A model generated the notes under the pieces. The model had not been told where the DNA came from. It did no database searches and worked only from the letters and a program-made list of their open reading frames with translations. Position numbers and translations under genes: made by a program. A DNA stretch of 64,000 bases from Brienomyrus brachyistius (taxonomy: Eukaryota > Chordata > Actinopteri > Osteoglossiformes > Mormyridae): assembly GCF_023856365.1 (NCBI RefSeq), contig NC_064537.1, positions 4,561,732 through 4,625,731 of the forward strand. The letters run 5' to 3'. This document shows positions 23,691-36,520 of this stretch, piece after piece. How positions within the stretch are numbered: position 1 is the first letter of the stretch; each line of letters begins with the position of its first letter.

Positions 23691-25567
23691 GATCCCCAAT
23701 AGCAACAGCCAGGACTTCCAAGACAAAGTTCCTTGGAAACATGACTCTTGATCCTTTGAAAAATAAACTGGGGTTTTTCCAGTTACCATGAACCTGGTTT
23801 CTTCATTGTTATGGCGACGGGAAAGGCATTCTGTGCGTCTGCAGCACCTTCTGCATTTCTGTGGCCGGCTTAATCCGGTTTAGCTGGTTAGTTATTTACC
23901 ATCTGATCAGGCTGCACTTCCCTGTTCTGCCTCTAGAGGGAGCTCTCAACCCAAGCCTCAGTCACATATCATCCTATATTCAGCTTGACCCAGTCGTGGC
24001 TCTTTACCCCACTTAGCAGTGGGCACTATATGCAAAGGATGATCAGTGGCCGAACCATATCCACGATGAGTGTCATCCCAGTTTACCGTGGGACCGAGGC
24101 CCGTAGCGGTCTCCCAGGCTGTGGCTGGACCAGCCGGTGCCAGACTAACATGGGAACGTCCTGCAAGCTTGTCCCGAATGAGATCAACTGCGTTCTGTAA
24201 ACTGCTCCACCGCGCACATGCCACTTGAAGGCAGGGGTGGTGAGAAATGCGACGGGGCCCGTTCTCACGGCAGTGCGCAGGGGGGTATCGTTCTGATTAC
24301 ACAGAGATTCTTGCCAGAAGCTGAAAGGACAAAGAAATCTCAGTTTGACAAGACCCGCGTACTCACAGCGACGCTTACGGAAAAAATAAGAAACACACAG
24401 TATTTGAAGTGTTTCTCAAACCAGGCCTCGGGGACCCCCAGACGGTCCACATTTCTGCTCCCTCCTACTTTTCCAAAGCACCTGAACCAAACAAGCAACA
24501 GAGAATGGCAAATCCCTGCTGCAGGTGTGCTGGGAGGGAGCGAAAACATGCACTGCGCTTGCGGCACACTGCTTTACAGGACAGGAACACTGCCGCCGGC
24601 ATCTCGCCCTCCACCTGTTTACACCCTTACAGCATTTTGCTGTTAAGGTACCAAAGCATTTCACCGACTTTCTGTTTGGACTGGGAGCCATTAGAATGTT
24701 TATCTGAATGCCGAGTTACGCACACAGTGGTATAAATGATGTTTCGGGAACCCAAGGACTGGGAAGTCTATCTAAACCAGAGCTACTATCTTATCACTAA
24801 GGCTATTAATCTGCAGCCCGACGGTTTCTGGAAACTTCCTGCAACAGACCTGAGAAACGAAACTGAAATGCGGCCCATGACCACAGTGCGACTTGCTGTT
24901 CTTATTTTTCTAAAACCACTTTTCGTCACGCTCTCTTGGACTTACGGTCCCTTGGGGCCCCTCTTTTGGCACTGCCCTAAAATCCCCCAAGCCACCTCAA
25001 CCTTTGACTTTTCCTGACCCCCCACCTCCAGTCAAGGGCGGGCTTGTTGTTCCCGGGGCCCATCTCGGGGCTCCGTGCTCCCCCTAGTGCAGTGACTGTT
25101 TGTGGCCATCAGGGGGCCCCAAACTGAAGGCCCCACACTGTTTGAATGGTATTAAACACCGTCACTGCCCATTGTACACAGCCTAATCGCACCCCACCTG
25201 CTTCCTTCAATATTAACCTTTTTTCTTAATGACCCAAAATTTACTAAAATATTCAAAGTGAATAGTATAAAAAAAAGGTCAGTTTTGAGCTAAAAATGTT
25301 TAATCATCAGCTTTAGCGTTAATTTTTATTAGCAGCTCTGTTCGGACATTGATTTCTTGAGTGGATGATTTTTTTCCTACATGCTGCCCTGATTGCTGTG
25401 CTGTGTTTTCGTATTTTGACTTATTTCACTTACCGTACTGCTGCCAAAACTTCTCTCAGTAGCTACACTCTGCTGGAGGTAAGTAGTGTAAGAAGCAAAC
25501 TGTGATTACTTGACATTTCAATGCATTTTCATTGGGACTTTAAAATGAATAAACAGGAATAATAGTG

Positions 25568-25860
25568 GGGGGGGCGCAGTGGTTAGCCCTGTTGCCTCAC
25601 ACCTCTGGGACCCGGGTTCGAGTCTCCGCCTGGGTCACATGTGTGTGGAGTTTGCATGTTCTCACCGTGTCGTCGTGGGGTTTCCTCCGGGTACTCCGGT
25701 TTCCCCCCACAGTCCAAAAACATGCTGAGGCTAATTGGAGTTGCTAAATTGCCCGTAGGTATGCATGTGCGAGTGAATGGTGTGTGAGTGTGCCCTGCGA
25801 TGGGCTGGCCCCCCATCCTGGGTTGTTCCCTGCCTCGTGCCCGTTCCTTCCGGGATAGGC
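25568..25860 (+). repeat. SINE-like interspersed repeat, copy B
   Basis: Nearly identical to copy A at 18122, including CACCTCTGGGACCCGGGTTC and the tail CCTGGGTTGTTCCCTGCC. The high similarity suggests recent activity of the family in this genome. Confidence 0.8.
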
Positions 25861-28282
25861 TACATTCTTCAAAAAACTACCATTTAACCACTTGACATCC
25901 ATATCAAATAGAAACTTTTTGATCACAGTTTTTAGTTTATTTCATATCGCTTTAAAGTGGTAAGAAAACATAACAAATATACTGCATCTTTAAGATTGTG
26001 ATCATAAATACATACAACTAATAAACTAAAGAACAGAGCGCCTAATTGAGGACCCCCCCCACCACCCTGCTCTGTACCTGTCAGGGCTCCCCCCCCCCTC
26101 CCCGATTCCAATACGCTCACTTTAGGCCTAAACTGATCCACAAGCTCAAGTCATCTGCTATCAAAGCAGCCCAGCAGGTTTAAGAGGTGTCAGTAACAGC
26201 AGGCCTGCTCTAAAGCCAAAGGCAAGGCACAGACACACAAGCTCAAAGAAAGCAGGCCTCGGTGCCCAGCTCACCTTCCCAAAACACCACCACAGGTAAG
26301 TCATTAGCTGCCTGAAACAAGCGCTGTGACCCTCCAAGCTTGTTCCGACCTGGATCAGCAAAGCTGGCGGGATTTCAGCTGGACAGCCAAATTAAGGACT
26401 GTTCTCTCTTACACCAGTTTATCGAATTTCCAGTAAATAACCTGTATACGAGCTATATAACCAGCAAAAAATAACCAATAAGATAACTTTAATGATCGGC
26501 AGAAACTTCTCCCCAAGAGTCAGCTGAGGAGTTCTTTTTGCTAGAATGGTCCATGATCCCTAACCCCTTCGCACAGTAGTGCTCAGAATCAGCAGATAGA
26601 CTAGGAATGGGGGGTGTTAATAGTACACTCCAACAGAATGATCTTCCTGCTTACCCACAATCCCACGAGGCAGAGCCGGTAGACGCCATGATTTGTGTAC
26701 AACCGTGTCCCTGCTGTTGTGTGCGCCATGTGTTTCAGAGAGAGAGTTTGTCAGAGGAGGTCAAAACAGACTCTGAGCCCATTACTCCGGTAAATGTTAA
26801 AAAAAATAAAATTAAATAAGCATTTTGGTTAAAAAAAGCATATCTGAGTAACCTCTAATTGGGGTTAAGTAGACCCCAGGGAATTGAAAAGCTCTGTCCT
26901 TAAAGGTCACAGCCCTCAGCAAACATGGTCAGAACTTCCTGTTAAATGGTAGAAAAAGAAGATTTTCAGAGAGAGGCTATTAACCAGCACCATGCCAGGG
27001 AAATCCATTTGTGGGGTCAAATACCACAGCTGGAACCTCCCCAAGGAAAGTGTGGGTAAAAATTTCTCCCGACACATGGACCGGAAAGGTCACAACTAAA
27101 AGCATCTATTGAGTTAATGGAAAATCAGCTATTAAACACTATAATACTATAAGGGCATCTTCAGGACACCACTGGATGCAAGAGATGAACCCGACACGTT
27201 GCCTAGGATACCCTGATCGAAAGCTGCTGCCTGTCCCCCAAATGTGTGTCGTACGTTTGGGTGCCACGGCAACAGAAACGCCAGCTACCGTGCACCCAAA
27301 GAGGAACAGGAAAGACCCCGAATGAGAGCAGCTGGGGCGGTCAGGTGATCACACGGCGGACACATGGACGGCTCTTCATCAGCGAAACATGAGTCCGTAA
27401 GGAAACCTGGAAAATACCAGTTAGCGTTAGCGACACTGAGGAAATATTCACTAGTCCCAGGGGCTGCGTATGCATTAAACATGGCGGAACGTTCCAGGGT
27501 TTGTCCTCATCAGAGGCTAACCTGCGCAATAAATACTATAACTAGCTTTCAGACCCCGTTGATCGCACTCGTCTTGGCGTACACCCCCCCCACTACGAAA
27601 GGACCGGGAGAGTCTCTCCACAACTGACACACATGTAAAATCGGGTTACGTAGGGCCCTGAAAACGCAGATACAGGATCACTTCAGACGCAGCCGGTAAA
27701 ACTGGGGACCAACCTGCCAGCTGAGCAGAACCTGGGTGGCAGGCCCCGTTTCCATGGCAACGCATGTCTGCGGTATCCATGGCAACCAGCAATGGACGCG
27801 TCCTGACGTGTTCTCTGCCCACCCCGTACCTGGAAGGGCCTGATAACGGCACAAAGACAATGGTATGGGAGGGGGACGCTTGGCTGTAGCAACAGGGCTT
27901 CCTGTTTTTGAGCCCTTGTCCACCCCCCCCACCCCCGACACGCTATTAACACACCGAGGTGTGTCACACGGATCTCTGACATTTACGGCCGATGACCATT
28001 CATGACCACTCACCCACGGGCGAAGCTTCATGAATCATGCTTGAGGTCCCATCTCTGTAGCCCCCCCCCCCCCCCCCAAAACAGAGCTCAGTCCCCATCT
28101 GAATAATTCCCAAACAGCCCAGTTACCAGCAACTCCTACCTCACGCACCCCACCCGAACGCCAGCCTTGTGTAACCTCCACGCACTGGCGTCTCGCAGTT
28201 GTGGAAAGGGTCCTTTTCGTTAAGGAGCTGCACTTAACCTGCGACAGCAGTGCATTCTGGGAGACGCCAAACAGAAAGCATT

Positions 28283-28530
28283 GCAGCTCAGCGGGTTAGA
28301 AATCTGCACCTGTGACTGGAAGCTTCAAATCCTGGGGCCCGCAGACTAATGCCACCATTGGGCCCCTGAGCAAGGCCCTTAACCCCCAGCTCCAGGGCTG
28401 CTGCATGCCTGCGGACCCTGCGCTGTGACCCCCAAGCTTGTTCCGACCCGTATGTGTGTCTCATGGAGAGCAAGACGGGCCAGGCAAACAGAGAATTTCC
28501 CTACTGCGATGAATGAAGTATCACTGTTCT
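28283..28530 (+). repeat. tRNA-derived SINE
   Basis: The head GCTCAGCGGGTTAGAA is A-box-like and CTTCAAATCC is B-box-like. The body is GGCCCCTGAGCAAGGCCCTT plus the common fish SINE segment ending CATGGAGAGCAAGACGGG. One of the better preserved SINE copies here. Confidence 0.7.
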
Positions 28531-30649
28531 ATTGCATATGGATAAGCGCCTTACAGACTCAAACCACTCAGTCTCAGGCAGAAATAACCAAATACCTGGA
28601 CAGCACAGTCTCCTGGGAAATGAAAAACCTCCAATATATATATAACCAAAAGGCCTTGACAAAGTAAGCTCATTGATTTGTATTTTTAAAACAAAAATTA
28701 TATTATATATTATAAATATAATATAATATAAATTATATATTAGTCTATGTGCAGTGCAGAGTATATACCCTGAAACACTGAAATATTTCAATCTGTAAAT
28801 TTATATACAACCTTCAAGGCTCATCACTCTCTCACTGTTTGGCGTTTTTAAAATTACAAAGAACATCTAGGGAGTTTAGGAGTCCTGGGAAACACGGAGC
28901 AGTAAACACACACAGCCAGTCGTCCAGGCCGGCATCTAATAACCTTACACCTTCACAAATGATTAATTGCAACTGGCAATTTAATTTGCGGCCACTTCAG
29001 CAGCAGTGCATTCTGGGAAATGGGGGCTGCCAATCACCGGGCCTGTCAGATGGGTCGGGTGGGTGAGGAGTGTGGTGGCGAACAGCTTCTCGAAAAACCA
29101 CCCCTGATGACGCTGGTCAGCGCGGATTGAAAGGTGTGGCGTGACCTTCCGTCCTGGATCTCGCCACCACACATGCTACGAACGAAGGGCGGTGTTTAAA
29201 TTTGGCGAGACACCCTACTGAGTGACACTCGTGGAGGCCAATGGCAGGAAAAACGGCACTAATGAGATGTGAAGTGCTGATAGTTAGCGGACTCGCCGAG
29301 GCTAGGCTAGTGTCTGCAACATGGTCGCCCAGAGCAACTATTCACTATTACTCCAAGTAAAACGAAGACGCATGACAGCCAGCCAGGAGAGTATCCACAA
29401 CCTCTGGAACGTGGAGCATCACACTCTTATGATAACGTGTTACGGAGATGAGGAAACGCATTGGGTGGATACGGGACAGTTAGCCAGTTGTGGTAACTAG
29501 GCTGCACTGACTAACGCTTCCTGCACCTGTTAGCACTGCGCTAATGCTAAGGTGCTACACGAGCCTGCGGCAACGACGCTGGTCCTGGCCCAAGCTGACC
29601 ACCAAGGAGGTCCCGGCGGAGTCAGAGAGGTCTCACGCGTGTCCGAGCATCAGGCCGGCTGATTACGCACGGACGACGGCTGCTCCACCATCAGCGGGAG
29701 AGCCGGCACGTCCCACCGATAAGTACTGGGGGGAGGGTTCATTAAGCACATACAGTGATAAAGCTTCAGAAAGAAAAGCGAGTCATACATTATTCAGGAA
29801 GCACAAGATACACAGGGCTGTACTGCCGTAGCTTATTAGGCTAGAAACTAGAGAAATGTTTTCGCCCATCTCACAAAATGAAGACTGAATTTGTGGGTGG
29901 GAGCGGGGGGCTGGAGGGGGCTGCAGTCCCATCACTGATTAATTTATTTCCCCTCGTTTCCTGCCTTCTCCTAACCCCAGTCACGTTGACTTTGATCCAT
30001 TACAGTGATGATAATGAAGATGCCTCTTCCCTCCAGCAGAGGGAGACATATCGGGCTTTGGCAGCAGCTAACGGATTAAGCACCTGCCTAATAACATTAC
30101 AAATAACTGATCTTTAATGAGACCACAAAGCAGGGACGTCTCTGCCAAATCACCGTCGCCCTTTATAGGTTCTGAAAAGGCAACTGTCCTGTGAAAGAGT
30201 AACAAGTGGCCTCACTCACAGAGAGCTGACATCAGCCAGTAAGGTCATTCGTCATCTATAAATACTTATTTTCCTTACATCCGCTTCCGACCAATCCGAT
30301 TCTCAGAGACAGTAATTGCGGTCAAGTAATTTCTGTGCAAGCCAGGGGAATGGGGGGCATTTATTGATGCTCCCCCTGAAGATAAGTCACTGGATTCAAT
30401 TACATTCACTGAGCAGTGTGAAATGTTTTAGGAGGCGGAGCGCGAGTGTAATTCAGCTGTAACGATAATAACGGGAATGGCGGGGTGTAGTCTGACGGGA
30501 AGCGGGAGCAAGGAGCCGCCGCTGAGCCGTGACGAAGTCCGGAGAGCGCAGAGGACAGGCGGCAGCTTCACAGCAGAGGGCGGGAAACTGCGGCATGGTC
30601 TCGCCCGATTACGGCGCGTGTTTTATGGGAACAGCTGTCTGGGGTTGGT

Positions 30650-30785
30650 GTGCGGCTCAGCGAGTTAGGATGCAGCATCTGTGATTGGAAGGTCGCTGGC
30701 TTAAATTCCATTGATTACACTGATCAACCCCAACTGCTCTGACTGCTTTCTCCAAAAGAAGATAAATAAGCTAAATGTAACCAAT
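30650..30785 (+). repeat. tRNA-derived SINE fragment
   Basis: GGCTCAGCGAGTTAGGATG resembles the head of the SINE at 28283. The B box is decayed (GGCTTAAATTCC) and the tail reads AAGATAAATAAGCTAAATG. Confidence 0.55.
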
Positions 30786-31610
30786 ACCTATAAGTCAGAA
30801 TTCCATAAACATTACCCATTCTACACCCACTTGCTCTCTCTACAGTGTCCAGCTGGACCAGATATCTATTGACTGAGTGACTCCTGACTACAGTCTACAG
30901 AGTAACACCATCCATATGCTAACAGAGCATCAGTGAGGCAGATTCCAAGTACATGCATTTTTCGTAAATGTATCAGCAGGATCTCGACATCGACGCATCC
31001 ATGAGAGAGAAGGGAGCCGTCACCTGTTACCATTTTAAGGAGGCGCTTTCTGTTTGCCCATAATTCAGGAAATCAAATTACTCATTTTGAAAGGAAGCTT
31101 TGCTCATTTGGGTCAATTATCCTCCCAGGAAGGTGGAGGCAAGGAGAGATCAAGTAATCTGTTGTATCAAATAATGCAGCATCTGCCGAGCACAAAGCAT
31201 CTGTGCATTTAGGGTCGAACACAGGCATCACCGACTAAGCAGCATCAGAAAAATCCCCACTGCAGATTATATCCACACATGTTCACTGGTTCGCAGACAT
31301 GAAGAAACCCCTTCCGAACAAACAGTCAGCCTGCTCCATGGCTTCCACATGTGACCGCGAATGACTGATTGCTATGGCGACCGCTTCCTTCTATCAGCAT
31401 GCCACCTCTCAGATGCTTCCTGCCTGACTCCCCTGCTTGGTGCACACACCTGATTGGGTCTAATCCCATGGTGAGAGACATAGCCGGTCAACCACCCAAA
31501 ACTGAACCTGCAGCACAAGTGGCTTGCAAAAATATTTGTTTAAAAAACACCTTTTCCTCTCAAAAAACAAAAATCACACAAAAAAATGTAAACCATAAAG
31601 AGAAAATTAT

Positions 31611-32285
31611 GTGAAACCTGCCCGTTGCACTATAAACACATAGTCAATGATGTGAAACCTGCCCATTGTACTATAAATACACAGTCAATGATGTGAAACC
31701 TGCCCATTGTACTATAAATACACAGTCAATGATGTGAAACCTGCCCATTGTACTATAAATACACAGTCAATGATGTGAAACCTGCCCATTGTACTATAAA
31801 CACACAGTCAATGATGTGAAACCTGCCCATTGTACTATAAATACACAGTCAATGATGTGAAACCTGCCCATTGTACTATAAATACACAGTCAATGATGTG
31901 AAACCTGCCCATTGTACTATAAATACACAGTCAATGATGTGAAACCTGCCCGTTGTACTATAAACACACAGTCAATGATGTGAAACCTGCCCATTGTACT
32001 ATAAACACACAGTCAATGATGTGAAACCTGCCCATTGTACTATAAATACACAGTCAATGATGTGAAACCTGCCCATTGTACTATAAACACACAGTCAATG
32101 ATGTGAAACCTGCCCATTGTACTATAAACACACAGTCAATGATGTGAAACCTGCCCATTGTACTATAAACACACAGTCAATGATGTGAAACCTGCCCGTT
32201 GCACAATAAACACAGTCAATAATGTGAAGTGTCCCCATTGTACTATAAACACACAGTCAATGATGTGAAACGTCCCCATTGTACT
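31611..32285. repeat. 41-bp satellite array, about 16 copies
   Basis: Highly homogeneous head-to-tail 41-bp units containing TGTGAAACCTGCCC, TTGTACTATAAA and ACACAGTCAATGA. Copies near the 3' edge (from about 32190) diverge (GTGTCCCC, CGTCCCC). There are no unique spacers, so this is a satellite and not an interspersed array. It runs directly into the L2 LINE at about 32288. Confidence 0.93.
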
Positions 32286-32287
32286 AT

Positions 32288-33955
32288 AACAAAGCAAACA
32301 ATTCCTCTGTGTCACAAGTTTTGGACCATCATGCACCTATTAAATCTTTGCTTGTTCCTATTACCCGGACCTCCCCATGGTTCACAGCTTGTCTCCGCGT
32401 GGAGAGATTCTGGAAGGAGACCGGTCTCGCTGTTCATGCCTTGGCTTACACTGAACACCTGAAGGAATACAGATGCGCCTTATCAGCTACGGGTTCAAAG
32501 TGCTATCCCACCCTTATCAACTCTGGTACTTGTCACTCTAGATCTCATTTTACTACAGTCAACAGACTTTGTCAACCCCCTGTTAAAACTCACAATCCCT
32601 CTGAGTGCTATAATTCATCTCTGGACAATTCTCAGTCAAAAATTATGACCATATATCAAAGTTCCCTACTAACCATTCCTCACCTCCAATGACTGACTAC
32701 TCCTAAATCTCCAGTTTATCTAAATTTAACCCCACTACGCCAACTTTCATTGCTGAGGTAAAGTTTAAATCAAATCACTCTACTTGCCACCTAGATTCTG
32801 CCCCTACTCTGCTAATCAGTTTGTCTGCACGCCTTATCTGCTCTAATTTCTCACTTTATAAACTGTAGTTTCCACACCTGTGTTGTTCCAAATGAATTAA
32901 AAACTGCTGTTATTTAAAAACCTGGTTTAGACCCGTTGCGGCTAAAGTTCTATCACCCAGTCTTGAATCTTCCATTTATGGCTAAGACCTTAGAAAAAGT
33001 TGTTGCTGCTCAACTCAATGATTATTTAAAACTTGCATAACCAGCTTGAACCTTTTCAATCTGGATTCAGAACCCTACACAGCATTGAAACTGCTTTATT
33101 AGAGGTACCCAAAGACTTATGACTGTAGACTCAGGGATGGCCGCAATTCTCTCTCTCCTTGACTTAAGTGCAACATTTGCTACAGTGAACCATAATATCT
33201 CACTGTCCCAACTTTCAGCTACTGGTATCTCTGGTGCTGCTCTTGCTTGGTTCACATCATACCCGAGTGATCATCAGTATTATGTATACATTAGGGAATA
33301 TAAATCTGCCACTGCTTCAGTCATAGAAGGCGTCCCTCAAGGGTCTGTTCTAGGTCCAATTCTCTTTACTATCTACATGCTCCCATTAGGTGAAATTATC
33401 CATCGATATGGTCTCAGCTCCCACTGCTATTCCAATGACACAGAACTGTATGTAAGTGTTGGTCAAACTGCATCATCATCACCAGCTTCACTGACTGATT
33501 GATTTAATGAAATCAAACACTAGATGACAGCGAACTTTTTACGACCGAACCCTGATAAAACATAAATCCTACTGGTTGGTACTAAATCTTTCCTCTCTAC
33601 CTTTTGTGGGCTAAAAAATTATGCCGACGGGATCCTGGTGGAATCCACAGCATCGGTCCGTAATTTGGGTGTCATCTTCAATCAGCTTCTTACCTTCCAA
33701 CCACACATCAGCTCAATAGTACACACAGCACTTTTCCATCTCCATAACGTTGCTTGTCTGCACTCTTTACACAATGTGAAAGATACTGAAACAAACACTA
33801 ATTCATGCTTCCATCACGGCCTCCCCATTAAATATATCAATGGATTAGGGTACTTTCAGAATTCTGCTGCTCGCTTGCGTACACACACTAAAGAATCTGC
33901 TCACATCACTGTATGAAAAGCACCATATAAATAAAACTTATCATTATTATTGTTA
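32288..33955 (+). mobile_element. L2-type LINE, 5'-truncated and degenerate
   Basis: Successive plus-strand pieces match L2 ORF2: RVERFWKETGLAVHALAYTE (about 32395-32450); the reverse-transcriptase block with LLDLSATFATVNHN (33150-33200), EGVPQGSVLGPILFTIYM (33330-33380) and YSNDTELYV, where the family has YADD; then VRNLGVIFNQLLTFQPHISS (33660-33710) and the C-terminal AARLRTHTKE. The 3' end reads GCACCATATAAATAAAACTT followed by ATTATTATTG. Several stops and frame changes show it is inactive. Confidence 0.88.
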
Positions 33956-34827
33956 GGTGTAAAACTTGTGTCTGGTGATGACTGGGGGGTCAACGGCAGG
34001 CATCCAGAAGTCTACAGGTCTGTCACTCAAGTGCCAGTACAGGATAAACAGACCAGCAGATCTGCTAAAACCCTGAAACTCTGGGAAAAGCCACCATCCA
34101 CAAACCGACGTGCTGGTATCAGCTCGAGAGCCGGAGAGGGTCAATTAATCCGAGGTGGATGAGGGAAGTTTTGGCAAGCTTGCGACAGAGACAGTTGGTA
34201 AACCATCATAAAACCAGCGTCGTCATTTGTTTAAGGACATCTCTTGTCCACGCAGTGAGGGCTGGGGGGGCATGCTGGGGGGGGGGGGGCATGCTGGGGG
34301 GGGGGCATGCTGGGAAGCTGCCTCCCATGAAGTGCTGTAATGAAATTCCCACCCGTTCACCCAGCCCTGGCACTGGTTTCTGCGTCCACAAACACGGCCC
34401 CCAGCAACGGACAGGAGACCTACAGGGGGGGCTGGCAGTTTACACAGACTGGGGGGCCCATGCATGCCGTTGCCACAGAGCTGGGGTGGACAGAGAGCAG
34501 TGTGCTGGGAACAGGTGAAGTCGACTGGACTTTCCCCCCACCCTAACCCAGCATGAACCCCCCCCCACGGGAATGTGAACAGGGAAACGGAGCAGATGTC
34601 TGACGGGTTAGGGTGCTACCCTAAATCATTTTTCTCATCCAGTGGGATGGTTAAAAGTTTAGACCTGAAGAATAGACTAGTTGCTGTATCCTCGTGAACT
34701 TGGGGGGGGGGGGGGGGGGGAGCCAAGAATTTAAGCCAAGAAACGCTGGCAGTTTGGGTCCGATTATTCAGACTTAAGTGCTAAATGTTAAACCAGCAGC
34801 TGTGCAAACAGTCCGCAAAGCCCAGAC

Positions 34828-34885
34828 ACCCACACACACACACCCACACACACACACACCCACACACACACACACACACACACCC
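34828..34885. repeat. (CA)n microsatellite
   Basis: CACACA tract interrupted by CCC, about 58 bp. Confidence 0.9.
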
Positions 34886-35813
34886 TAGAGGAGGACCCAC
34901 CCCTCCCAAAAACACAAACACACAGATGGTAAACGGGAGACGGGCAGCAGTCAATCCTCAGATTCCCTGGTGCCTTACAGACTATCAGGGTCAAAGGCAA
35001 CCGGGTGGATGGGAGTTGACCCCATGATATCAAGTTCTACAGGTATCAAGGAGGGGGGGTCAACACACGCCTGTCGAAAGGCGCACAGATGCAAACGCGA
35101 TGACTTTCAGCATCAAGCTGACTCCAGGCAACCACGCAGATGACGTTTCTCCGGAATGTTCCGTCAGGGTGCTCGGGTTTCCAGTCACTTATACAATTCT
35201 ATTAGCAATTAGCCCCCCCAACCGCAGACTCAAGAGCGAATTGCAGGCTCCAGTAATCTTTATACCACCTCTAACAGGTGAGTAATGAGCTGGGAGGCTG
35301 CTTCCAGAGAGACGAGATGAAGAACACGCATGTAAAATCGGGTCAGGAACCAGGCACAGAACCAAATCCATGGGCAGTACGTCTGTGACCCATTTCCCAG
35401 TGGGAGCCCTTTACTGGCTCCAGTGCGATATGAGCTCATAATAACAGATCCACACTGGCTCTGCCCTCCACCTGACTCTCCAATGGGAGAACAGCAGAAG
35501 GCAGGCCATTCATGCTCTCCTGTAGGTGTCCCTATTCACCCTAAACTGATTAGCTAACGGCATCTAACCTGCCCCAATCATTAACATAAAGCTACCATAG
35601 ATGTGGTCAACAACAAGCCAGTGTCATGGAAACACAAACACACACAGACAGGTCAGGGGCATGTACAACTACACGTTTCTAACCCCCCCAGGCTCCCCCA
35701 AGGCCGAGCTCCTCTAAAGAGAAGGGGAACCATAAAGTCACAGACTCTCCCGATAGGTCGTTCCATGTTACCATGACTACCAGCTGACCAAAGAGAGTAG
35801 CCGAAGAACTGAC

Positions 35814-35972
35814 CAGTGCCGGCATGAGGAGGTCAGCCAGGTAGACGAAGGCGGCACCGAGGGTGAATCCCACAGCGACGGGGACGAAGGCGAAGGCGCC
35901 GTATTTCCCCGAGTCCTCGGCCATGTCGATGGCGGGGGCCAGCAGTGACCAGTAGGAGGCGGCCAACATCAC
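35814..35972 (-). CDS. slc39a11: slc39a11 coding exon 3 (TM2-TM3)
   Basis: Fifty-three codons, VMLAASYWSLLAPAIDMAED through AFVYLADLLMPAL, matching ZIP11 almost residue for residue and spanning the second and third membrane helices. The acceptor is CTCCACAG just before GTG at 35972. The donor GTCAGT follows the last Leu codon at 35814. The exon is phase 0 to phase 0 and 159 bp long. The open frame runs on to 35679, but that continuation (VSSSATLFG...) is intron read-through and not protein. Confidence 0.95.
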
Positions 35973-36109
35973 CTGTGGAGCACAGAGGCAAGCGGAGTCA
36001 GCATGGATGCGATGACACCGCTATGCACCACAGTCTCACGTGGCAGGAAGAGCAGTGGAATGAGTATCCCTCAGTGGCGGAAAAACGAGACTAAACCCCC
36101 CCACAAACA

Positions 36110-36310
36110 GGCTCTTTATTTTTACTCAGTTGATGCTTTTATCCAAAATAACATACTTCTTTTAAGAGAAAGCAGAGAAAGCAGAAATACTGGAGCATTT
36201 GAGGATTAAGGACCTTGCTTAGGAAGCCAACGGAAAAATCACTCTGGCGAATGTGGGTTTTGAACTCATAACCTTCTGACCACAGACACAGCATCCAAAC
36301 TTGCTGAGCC
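36110..36310 (-). repeat. tRNA-derived SINE, minus orientation
   Basis: On the minus strand, GGTTATGAGTTCAAAACCCAC is B-box-like. The tail side on the plus strand has GATGCTTTTATCCAAAATAAC, the inverse of the common SINE end. Confidence 0.55.
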
Positions 36311-36424
36311 ACACACAAGAACCCTCACCATCTTCTGAGGTTATTGCCATCCGTGATGCATCATTCACAAACATTCACTGAGCCCCGGCATTCTTACTCC
36401 AGGGATATATTTTATTGTACATGT

Positions 36425-36520
36425 ACTGTAAGTTTTGACTGTTTCAGACTTATATAGAGCTTTGAGACTTTTGTCAGTCAAAAGTGATTTATAAATAAAG
36501 TTTTACTTACTTCACTTACT
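36425..36520 (+). repeat. L2-like LINE/SINE 3' tail
   Basis: ATATAGAGCTTTGAGAC...GTGATTTATAAATAAAGTT followed by ACTTACTTCACTTACTT repeats, the form of an L2-type 3' terminus. Confidence 0.55.

Larger units (their letters stand above)
5960..35813 (-). other. slc39a11 intron 3, 29.9 kb, repeat-rich
   Basis: Lies between exon 4 and exon 3. It carries most of the window's mobile DNA: the minisatellite at 9.2-10.0 kb, hAT with nested Tc1 at 10.4-13.6 kb, CR1 at 14.8-15.6 kb, two SINE-like repeats at 18.1 and 25.6 kb, a TIR element at 19.05-19.49 kb, and the 41-bp satellite plus L2 LINE at 31.6-34.0 kb. Stretches such as 5.96-9.2, 15.6-18.1, 20.8-23.4, 28.6-30.6 and 34.9-35.8 kb show no gene or recognisable element. 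Confidence 0.85.

Noticed and set aside
31611..32285. CRISPR-like array of 41-bp units
   Set aside because: Units are contiguous with no unique spacers, in a vertebrate genome; it is a satellite.
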